NCBI RefSeq assembly: GCF_015207525.1
Contig: NZ_JADEWR010000003.1
Location: 123,814-173,821 of the forward strand
Source of the DNA: Nodosilinea sp. LEGE 06152
GTDB taxonomy: Bacteria > Cyanobacteriota > Cyanobacteriia > Phormidesmidales > Phormidesmidaceae
Length of the DNA: 50,008 nucleotides
Reading direction: 5' to 3'
Below, piece after piece: positions 43,965 to 50,008 of this stretch. Both the position numbers and the translations under genes were made by a program. Position 1 is the stretch's first letter. Each line of letters begins with the position of its first letter. Below the pieces are notes generated by a model, which saw only the letters and a program-made list of their open reading frames with translations, was not told the DNA's origin and ran no database searches.

Positions 43965-44852
43965 ATGGAGCCGAACCGAGATAACCCAGGACTGACGCGG
44001 CGATCGCTACTGGCAGCGGCGGCGGCAGGGACCACGGTCGCGCTGCTAGGGCGTCCAGCCCAGGCCTACGATGTCATTCTCAACCCCGATGCCCCGGAAC
44101 TGGGCGATACCATTTCGGTGATTGCGGTACCGCGCACGTCGGCCTCTACCCAGCCCAAGGTCACGGTCAACGACAGCACCGAATACCCGACCTTTCCGAT
44201 CAGCGGCAATCGATTTCGGGCGCTCGTTCCCACCAGCCCCCTAGACCCGCCCGGTCGCATGGTCATTCGCGTCATTGGCACGGGCGAAACCCGTAACCTG
44301 GCGGTGGGGCTCAAGAACCGCGAATTTCCCACCCAGCGCATTACTCTATCGCCCAGCCAGAGCAACCTGGGCACCCAGCACGAGTTTGACCGGGTGACGG
44401 CCTTTAAGAACACGGTCTCCCCGGAGCGCTACTGGAATGGTGTCATGCAGCGCCCCAGCTCCGGTCGCACCTCGACCCAGTACGGCGTGCGTCGCTACTA
44501 CAACGGCGTGTTTGCCCAGGACTACTACCACCGGGGGCTAGACTATGCCGCCGCTACGGGTTCCCCGGTGACGGCCCCGGCGGCCGGGCGAATTAACCTG
44601 GTCGGGCGCGTCTCCGACGGGTTTGAGCTGCACGGCAATACCATCGGCATCGACCACGGCCAGGGGGTGCTGAGCATTATGATTCACCTCAGCCGCATCG
44701 ACGTCAACGAAGGCGATATGGTGCAGCCGGGCCAGGTGATTGGGGCGATCGGCACTACGGGCGCATCCACGGGGCCGCACCTGCACTGGGGGCTGTACGT
44801 CAACGGCATCTGCGTAGACCCTGGCCCGTGGATGGCTAGGGGGTTTGAGTAG
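43965..44852 (+). CDS. Tat-exported M23 family peptidase
   Basis: 295 residues. Twin-arginine signal (LTRRSLLAAAAAGTTVALL, cleavage after AQA). A middle Ig-like region precedes the C-terminal LytM/M23 domain (about 175-290): HRGLDYAAATGSPV with metal His and Asp, MIHLSRI, and GPHLHWGLYVNG with the catalytic and metal His. It probably cuts peptidoglycan cross-links in the periplasm. Confidence 0.93.
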   Translation: MEPNRDNPGLTRRSLLAAAAAGTTVALLGRPAQAYDVILNPDAPELGDTISVIAVPRTSASTQPKVTVNDSTEYPTFPISGNRFRALVPTSPLDPPGRMVIRVIGTGETRNLAVGLKNREFPTQRITLSPSQSNLGTQHEFDRVTAFKNTVSPERYWNGVMQRPSSGRTSTQYGVRRYYNGVFAQDYYHRGLDYAAATGSPVTAPAAGRINLVGRVSDGFELHGNTIGIDHGQGVLSIMIHLSRIDVNEGDMVQPGQVIGAIGTTGASTGPHLHWGLYVNGICVDPGPWMARGFE

Positions 44853-44907
44853 CGTGGGTGCGTGGTTGGGTAGGTGCGTAGGTGCGTGGATGAGTAGGTG
44901 GATAGTA
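44853..44907 (+). repeat. G-rich tetranucleotide-period repeat
   Basis: Directly after the M23 peptidase stop. Units such as GGGT AGGT GCGT AGGT GCGT GGAT GAGT AGGT. Same type as at 982-1022 and (opposite strand) 49975-50008, and again immediately downstream of a stop codon. Confidence 0.8.
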
Positions 44908-44912
44908 GCTTT

Positions 44913-44933
44913 GTAGGGTGGGCAATGCCCACC
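44913..44933. repeat. Interspersed palindrome GTAGGGTGGGCAATGCCCACC
   Basis: Perfect arms GGTGGGC/GCCCACC around AAT. Second copy of the element at 35957. Here it sits five bases after the G-rich tract. Confidence 0.8.
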
Positions 44934-44975
44934 ATTTCCCTATAAGCTTCAAGCAAATGGCTTTGGAGTTCTGGC

Positions 44976-45767
44976 ATGAACACCTACGACATTTTGGCCC
45001 ACACCCAGCGGCAGCGGGTGAGCGACGGGCAGACGGTGTCGCTGCTGACGGGTTGTGAGTCGGCGGCTCAAACTCTGGTACTGGTGTGGCCGCAGCTGGG
45101 CGACTTTGACAGTTTAGAATACGCCTGGTGGCTGCAGCGAGAGGCTGACACCCTGCGCCAGCGAAACATTGCGGTGCGGGCAGTCGGGATTGGCGATCGC
45201 GCTTCCGGCCAGCAGTTTTGCACCTATACAGGCTTTCCCGCTGACTGTCTGTTTGTGGATGAGACTGCGGCCCTGCACCGAGAGCTGGGACTGTACGAGG
45301 GGCTGAGCCTGAAGCCCCCAGGGCTTAAACCTGGGCAGGCGGCCTGGCTGAACCTGATGCTGATGTGTGCGGGAATCGCCAGCCCCGGCACGCTGCGCGA
45401 GGTGCTGCGCGGCTATACGGGCGATCGCCGCGCCCCGCAGCTAATTGGTGACGACGAGGTAGTGAAGGCAGGGCCGCTGCCACCCCTGACTGGCAAAGCC
45501 TTTAACATTGTCGGCGGCAGCGGGTTTCAGCGACCGATTGAGCTGGCCACCCTGCGCCTGCGCAACATGACCGAAGTGCTGAGCCACTGGAGCACCTACG
45601 TGCCCAACGCCGCCTACCTGACCCAGCGCGGCGGTACGTTCTTGTTTGATGGCGATGGCAAGCTGCGGTACGAGCACCGCGACCCAGGCATTCTTGGCTT
45701 TGCCGCCACTATGGCCAACCCCCTGGCGTTCTTAGCCGCCGACACCTCGACGGTCAGCATCTCCTAG
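44976..45767 (+). CDS. Peroxiredoxin-like (AhpC/TSA, PRXL2-type) protein
   Basis: 263 residues. Thioredoxin-like fold: LVLVWPQLGDFDSLEYAWWL, VRAVGIGDRASGQQFCTYTGFP, FVDETAALHRELGLYEG, then a helical insert and a final strand pair (GGTFLFDGDGKLRYEHRDPGIL). The usual peroxidatic Thr-x-x-Cys motif near the start is absent, so peroxidase activity is doubtful, as in PRXL2/FAM213-type members. Confidence 0.8.
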   Translation: MNTYDILAHTQRQRVSDGQTVSLLTGCESAAQTLVLVWPQLGDFDSLEYAWWLQREADTLRQRNIAVRAVGIGDRASGQQFCTYTGFPADCLFVDETAALHRELGLYEGLSLKPPGLKPGQAAWLNLMLMCAGIASPGTLREVLRGYTGDRRAPQLIGDDEVVKAGPLPPLTGKAFNIVGGSGFQRPIELATLRLRNMTEVLSHWSTYVPNAAYLTQRGGTFLFDGDGKLRYEHRDPGILGFAATMANPLAFLAADTSTVSIS

Positions 45768-45835
45768 CGATCGCCCATTTAACCCTGGGCAGCAACCAGC
45801 CTGATACGCTTTAGGTTGTAGACGGATGGATTGCT

Positions 45836-46234
45836 ATGGTTTGGCTGGAGCCGCTGGAACAGCTGCTAGAAGAGATTGTTCTGCTCACGACATTTTGCTT
45901 AGAGGCAATCTCAGTGCTCTGCGTTGTGGTGGGGCTGTTTAAAGCAGCACGCCTGGCCACCCGCCTAAACCGGCAGCACCGAGGGCAGGAATTTCCCTTT
46001 AACCAGGTGCGGCTGCGGTTTGGCCTCTGGTTGGCCCTCGCCCTAGAGTTTCAGCTGGGGGCCGACATTCTCTCGACCACCGTAGCCCCCACCACCCAAG
46101 ACCTGATCAAGCTGGCCCTGATTGCCGTCATCCGTACCTTCTTAAACTACTTTTTAGGCAAAGAGATGGCTACCGAAATGGCTCTGGAGCGAGAGCGGCA
46201 GCAGCACCAGCTGCCAGGAGACGTTGTGGGGTGA
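45836..46234 (+). CDS. DUF1622 family membrane protein
   Basis: 132 residues, three membrane helices. The family pattern is VRLRFGLWLALALEFQLGADILSTTVAPT and a final RTFLNYFLGKEM. Function unknown. Confidence 0.9.
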   Translation: MVWLEPLEQLLEEIVLLTTFCLEAISVLCVVVGLFKAARLATRLNRQHRGQEFPFNQVRLRFGLWLALALEFQLGADILSTTVAPTTQDLIKLALIAVIRTFLNYFLGKEMATEMALERERQQHQLPGDVVG

Positions 46235-46335
46235 GGCCAGCCAATGGAGATGACGGAAATAGTCAGTGAACAGGTTCTGAATCTTGAAGGTCTGGCGGGC
46301 ACAAACTCACCCCTCAGCATTCAACACCGCTGCCC

Positions 46336-47694
46336 CTATCGCTCGACCGCCCAGTCTTCGCCATCCTCAAGCGGCGGTTCCACCTCCGATCGCGACGGTA
46401 GATTCTCTAGCAGCACCTTGTCTACGCGGCGACCGTCCATATCGACCACCTCAAACCGCAACCCCTCCCATTCAAACGAGTCGCCCGCGTTGGGAATGCG
46501 GCCCATGTGGCGAATGATGAAGCCCGCCAGGGTGTGGTAGTTGTCTTCGTCCTCGGTGAGCTCTTCGCGGTTGAGCAGCTCTTTGAGGTCATCCACCGGC
46601 AGCAGCCCGTCGAGCAGCCAGGAGCCATCATCTCGCTGGGTCATCATCGGGTCGCCAGCATCGTCTAGGGAGGGCAGCTCGCCCACGATCGCCTCCACCA
46701 CATCGTTGAGGGTGACCAGTCCCTCGACGCCGCCGTACTCGTCAAGCACCATGGCAAAGTGGGTGCCCGACGACTTAAACAGCTCCAGCACCTTGAGCAC
46801 GTAGGTGCTCTCGGCCACAAACAGCGGTGGTTGCACCAGGCTGAGCAGCGTGGTTGGCTCGGTGTTTTGGCTGAGGTAGTTGGGCAGCAGAGCCTTGAGC
46901 GACACCACCCCTATACAGTCGTCGATGCTGTTGTTGCATACCGGAAAGTGGGAGTGGGCGCTCTGCATCACCAGCTCGCTGTGCTCGGCAAAGGAGGCAT
47001 CTACGTCGAGCCATTCGATGTCGGTGCGAGGAGTCATGATCGAGCGAATCGGGCGATCGCCCAACTGCAGCACCCGCCCCATCATCTCCTGCTCGACCAC
47101 CTCAAAGTTACCGGCCTCGGTGCCCTGGTCAATCAGCAGGCGCAGTTCTTCCTCGGTAATGGCGGCTTCGGGTCGCTCTTTGAGCCCCATCAGATTGACC
47201 AAAAAACTGGTTGAAACCCCCAACAGGGCCACCAGCGGGGCCGCTAACCAGGCTAGCCGCTGCATGGGTCGGGCCACCTGGCGGGCAATCGCTTCTGGAT
47301 AGCTGAGGGCAATGCGCTTGGGTACCAGCTCGCCCACCACCAGCGACAGGTACGTAATCAGCCCGACCACCACCGCCAGGCTAACCACATCACTGTAGGG
47401 GGCGAGAGCGGGCACCTGGTCTAGCTTCTGGCGCAGGGAGTTGGCCACGGTAGCTCCGCCCAAAGCACCGCTGAGAATGCCGACCAGGGTAATGCCAATC
47501 TGCACCGTCGACAGAAAGTCGTTGGGGTTGTTGGCCAGCTTGAGGGCCAGCCGCGCCCTAGCATTGCCTCGCCGGGCCTGGTGCTCAAGGCGGGCCTTAC
47601 GAGCCGACACTAGGGCAATTTCTGCCCCTGAAAACACCCCATTGGCAACAATTAGCAGAAAAATAAAGACGCTTTCGAGGGCAATGTCAGACAT
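46336..47694 (-). CDS. CNNM/CorC-type membrane protein with CBS domains (hemolysin family)
   Basis: 452 residues. DUF21 transmembrane domain (about 1-195; NGVFSGAEIALVSARKARLE), paired CBS domains (about 210-345; IRSIMTPRTDIEWLD, FAMVLDEYGGVEGLVTLNDVVEAIVGE) and a C-terminal CorC_HlyC domain (DGSWLLDGLLPVDDLKELL, YHTLAGFIIRHMGRIP). Relatives move Mg2+ or other divalent cations; annotation as hemolysin is historical. Confidence 0.93.
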   Translation of the reverse strand: MSDIALESVFIFLLIVANGVFSGAEIALVSARKARLEHQARRGNARARLALKLANNPNDFLSTVQIGITLVGILSGALGGATVANSLRQKLDQVPALAPYSDVVSLAVVVGLITYLSLVVGELVPKRIALSYPEAIARQVARPMQRLAWLAAPLVALLGVSTSFLVNLMGLKERPEAAITEEELRLLIDQGTEAGNFEVVEQEMMGRVLQLGDRPIRSIMTPRTDIEWLDVDASFAEHSELVMQSAHSHFPVCNNSIDDCIGVVSLKALLPNYLSQNTEPTTLLSLVQPPLFVAESTYVLKVLELFKSSGTHFAMVLDEYGGVEGLVTLNDVVEAIVGELPSLDDAGDPMMTQRDDGSWLLDGLLPVDDLKELLNREELTEDEDNYHTLAGFIIRHMGRIPNAGDSFEWEGLRFEVVDMDGRRVDKVLLENLPSRSEVEPPLEDGEDWAVER

Positions 47695-47878
47695 AGGTAG
47701 GGGGTAACGAGGATGAAGCAGTGCCAGACAGCAACCGCCGATGGCCGTGAACCTGAAACTTAGGCACTAGGGGCAACCATAGGTTGCTATAGCGAGTTTA
47801 TCTGTATGTATTGAACGGCATATCTGCCAGCTATGGTAAAAGGAATAAGCTGTTTGCCCCCAACCTTGCTGAGCTGCT

Positions 47879-48376
47879 GTGCTGACCGTTACCCGTGTGC
47901 TGCCCCCCGACGATGCCGCTGCTGTGGTGGCCACGCTGTCGCTTACGGCGAGCGATCGCGCCAAGTCTAGGCACCGTTTTACCGCCGACAACGGCACGCC
48001 GCTCTACCTCAACCTGGCGCGGGGCACGGTGCTGCGGGAGGGCGATCTGCTGGGAGGTGATGGAAGCGGCGATCGTGAGGGAGTGGCTAACGCTCTCATT
48101 CGCGTGGTGGCCAAGCCCGAGCCTGTAGTTGTCGTCACCGCTGCCTCTAGCTTTGATCTGATGCGGGCAGCCTACCACCTGGGCAATCGCCACGTGTCTC
48201 TAGAGCTGGCCGCAGACCGCCTCAAGCTAGAACCCGACCCGGTGCTAGAAGCCATGCTGGTGCAGCTCGGCGGCCTAACCATCGCCCCAGCCACTCTGCC
48301 CTTTGAGCCCGAGGCCGGGGCCTACCACACCGGGGGGCATAGCCACATTCACAACCACAGCCATGACCACAACTAG
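47879..48376 (+). CDS. ureE: Urease accessory protein UreE
   Basis: 165 residues from a GTG without a clear ribosome site. Nickel chaperone that delivers Ni to the urease assembly complex. The conserved core AAYHLGNRHV with the dimer-interface His is present, and the tail GGHSHIHNHSHDHN gives five His for extra nickel binding. The stop lies 13 nt inside ureF. Confidence 0.95.
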   Translation: MLTVTRVLPPDDAAAVVATLSLTASDRAKSRHRFTADNGTPLYLNLARGTVLREGDLLGGDGSGDREGVANALIRVVAKPEPVVVVTAASSFDLMRAAYHLGNRHVSLELAADRLKLEPDPVLEAMLVQLGGLTIAPATLPFEPEAGAYHTGGHSHIHNHSHDHN

Positions 48377-49076
48377 TGCCCAGGCGCTGCTGCGGCTGCT
48401 GCAATTGACCAGCCCTGCCCTACCAGTAGGGGCCTACAGCTATTCTGAAGGGCTAGAAACGCTGGTTGAGCGGGGCCTGGTGACGACCGCAGCAGCCTTG
48501 ACTCCCTGGCTAGAGCAGGAGCTAGCCCACGGCCTAGTCGTCATCGATGCGGCCGCCGTGGGGCTGGTTCACCACGCCGCTGCTCAGGCTGGCTGGGGCG
48601 ATCGCGATGGGCTGCCGACCACAGCGCCTTTTGCCCTCCTCAACCACCAGCTCTCTGCCCTGCGCGACAGCGAGGAAGCCCGCCAGCAGAGCTGGGCGAT
48701 GGGTCGCGCCCTGGTGCGCATGGCCACCCACCTGCACCCCAGCCTCAAACCCTGGTTTAGCGCGGTGGGCAACCCCTGCAACTTTGCTGTTGCCTTTGCC
48801 CTGCTCGCTGCCCACTGGAATATCGACGCGCGACAGACGGTGCTGGGCTATCTGCACAGCTGGGCCGCCAATCTGATTACCAGCGCCGTGAAGCTAATTC
48901 CGCTGGGGCAGACAGTGGGTCAGCAAATGCTGCTAGAGCTGTACCCGGTGCTGGAGGAAACCTGCGATCGCGCCCTCGCCACCCAATCGCTAGACGACCT
49001 CTACCTCAGCAGCTGGGGCACCTCGCTTGCCACCATGCAGCACGAGGCCCTCTACACCCGGCTGTTTCGCAGCTGA
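48363..49076 (+). CDS. ureF: Urease accessory protein UreF
   Basis: 237 residues from the ATG at 48363, which overlaps the ureE end by 14 nt; an upstream in-frame start at 48303 reads through ureE in another frame and is unlikely. Family motifs LLQLTSPALPVGAYSYSEGLE, SFxxAR-type region (DSEEARQQSWAMGRALVR) and AANLITSAVKLIPLGQT are present. UreF acts with UreD and UreG in nickel insertion; ureG does not follow directly here, a DUF3124 gene does. Confidence 0.95.
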   Translation: MTTTSAQALLRLLQLTSPALPVGAYSYSEGLETLVERGLVTTAAALTPWLEQELAHGLVVIDAAAVGLVHHAAAQAGWGDRDGLPTTAPFALLNHQLSALRDSEEARQQSWAMGRALVRMATHLHPSLKPWFSAVGNPCNFAVAFALLAAHWNIDARQTVLGYLHSWAANLITSAVKLIPLGQTVGQQMLLELYPVLEETCDRALATQSLDDLYLSSWGTSLATMQHEALYTRLFRS

Positions 49077-49135
49077 GGGAAAGCGCTACAGTTGGCTTGA
49101 CCGTTTCGCTTACCCTATCGCGCAGAGGTGATTCG

Positions 49136-49705
49136 ATGGCGAGTCTAAAGAAGGTGGCGCTGCTGGGGGCGGCACTGGCAATGCTGTCGGCCTGTACGGC
49201 CCAGACGGCGGCCAACAGCCCCGCGCCCAGTGTTTCAGCCCAGCAGCGATTTGCAGGTCGCCCCGGCGTTGCAGTACTGGCCGCCGCCGATACAAGTGCA
49301 GCGCCCGTACAGGGCCAAACCCTCTACGTGCCGGTCTACTCCGAAATTGTTGACGCCAACCCAGAACGCAGATTTCAGCTCACCGTTACCCTCAGCCTGC
49401 GCAACACCGATCGCGACCAGCCCATTGTGATTACCACCCTCGACTACTACAACTCCGGGGGCGATCGCGTTATCGCCTACCTCGACCAGCCAATTCAGCT
49501 TGCCCCGCTGGCCTCCACCGAAGTCGTCATCGATCGCAGCGATGTCGCAGGCGGTGTAGGAGCCAATTTCATTGTGCAGTGGCAATCTGCCGCCGCCGTC
49601 AGCGACCCGGTGATCGAAGCCGTCATGATCAGCTCCGCCTCGCAGCAGGGCATGTCGTTTGTCAGCCCCGCCCGCGTTATCGAAACTTTGCCACCCGAAG
49701 AATAA
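49136..49705 (+). CDS. DUF3124 lipoprotein
   Basis: 189 residues from the ATG at 49136 (GAGG 7 nt upstream). Signal peptide with lipobox LSAC (Cys20 would be lipidated). The mature domain has LYVPVYSEIVDANPERRFQL, VTLSLRNTDRDQPIVITTLDYYN and ANFIVQWQS, the DUF3124 pattern. Envelope location likely; function unknown. Confidence 0.88.
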   Translation: MASLKKVALLGAALAMLSACTAQTAANSPAPSVSAQQRFAGRPGVAVLAAADTSAAPVQGQTLYVPVYSEIVDANPERRFQLTVTLSLRNTDRDQPIVITTLDYYNSGGDRVIAYLDQPIQLAPLASTEVVIDRSDVAGGVGANFIVQWQSAAAVSDPVIEAVMISSASQQGMSFVSPARVIETLPPEE

Positions 49706-49731
49706 CGTTAGCCCCAGCCTGTAAAGCTATA

Positions 49732-49983
49732 TCACCCCTCGGACATCGCATATCACCACCTGGTTCTACGATGCGATCGCCCTGCAATGCTATGTCACCC
49801 CCTGGACATAACAAAACACTGCCTGGTTATACGATGCGATCGCCATACAATGCCATGTCACCTCTTGGACATAGCGAAACACCCCTTGGTTTTATGATGC
49901 AATCGCCCTGCAACAGCAAATCATGGACTGGATATAGTAAATCATCGGGGTGATCAGGGATGCGATCGCCCCTGCTTACCCAC
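49732..49983. repeat. Degenerate 63-bp tandem array with inner 21-bp period and HIP1 sites
   Basis: Four 63-bp units start at 49732, 49795, 49858 and 49921. Each splits into three 21-bp subunits (for example TCACCCCCTGGACATAACAA, ACACTGCCTGGTTATACGAT, CGATCGCCATACAATGCCAT, each plus one base). The third subunit carries the HIP1 octamer in three of four units. The frame stays open and would read as heptapeptides (SPPGHNK TLPGYTM RSPYNAM), but there is no start signal, so it is not called as a gene. Confidence 0.88.
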
Positions 49984-50008
49984 CTACCCACCTACCCGCC
50001 CACTCACC
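49975..50008 (-). repeat. G-rich tetranucleotide-period repeat, reaching the window edge
   Basis: On the minus strand it reads GGGTAGGTGGGTAGGTGGGT after GAGTGGGC. Longest regular run of the three G-rich tracts; it is cut by the window end. Confidence 0.85.

Noticed and set aside
49579..49953. 124-codon plus-strand ORF at the right edge
   Set aside because: Its first part is a shadow of the DUF3124 gene and the rest is translated tandem repeat.

Overview
The window is chromosomal DNA from a cyanobacterium, probably a filamentous Leptolyngbya/Nodosilinea-type lineage (the genus is inference). Signs of this are the very frequent GCGATCGC (HIP1) octamer, cytochrome b6f genes petB-petD, the cyanobacterial split-intein dnaE, an NrtP-type nitrate permease, and several families confined mainly to cyanobacteria (DUF3038, DUF4335, DUF1400, DUF3685). 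There is no rRNA, tRNA, CRISPR array, prophage or recognisable insertion sequence.

Layout. 1-6.2 kb (+): end of an Ftn2/ZipN-like division protein, the DUF3038-DUF4335 pair, an OmpA-domain membrane protein, fmt, and a queuosine-precursor transporter. 6.2-8.7 kb (-): MOSC protein, two exported proteins and a small membrane protein. 9.2-14.2 kb: nrtP (+), then a cation/proton antiporter with a universal-stress domain (-) whose leader carries a fluoride (crcB) riboswitch, and an alpha/beta hydrolase (-). 14.2-15.2 kb: about 1 kb without a gene, holding a 21-bp-period repeat array. 15.3-18.7 kb (+): DUF1400 hydrolase, aldo/keto reductase, a cluster of palindromes, and a 54-codon DUF1328 gene. 18.8-24.3 kb (-): family 2 glycosyltransferase, then a repeat-rich membrane protein overlapping a REC-DUF3685 regulator. 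24.4-28.1 kb: pentapeptide protein (+), a diiron-protein/OsmC/small-ORF cluster (-), an AmpG-like gene remnant and a TMEM14 protein (+).

28.2-33.5 kb (-) is the most striking part. Both halves of the split-intein DNA polymerase III alpha gene lie here on the same strand in translational order. They are separated by only about 1.3 kb, which holds a PD-(D/E)XK nuclease-like gene, an 80-residue gene and a broken small gene. In model cyanobacteria such as Synechocystis the halves are hundreds of kb apart, so this looks like a fractured gene with an insert still between the intein halves.

33.9-43.0 kb: two membrane proteins (+), HD phosphohydrolase and Ctp protease (-), divergent petB-petD (+) with a clear terminator, an anti-sigma-type kinase, a family 4 glycosyltransferase and a zinc-ribbon membrane protein. 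43.0-50.0 kb: def, a 65-residue membrane protein, a Tat-exported M23 peptidase, a peroxiredoxin-like protein, DUF1622, a CNNM/CorC-type CBS protein (-), ureE-ureF and a DUF3124 lipoprotein. The right edge is a second 21/63-bp-period array followed by a G-rich tetranucleotide repeat; similar G-rich tracts lie at about 1.0 and 44.9 kb.
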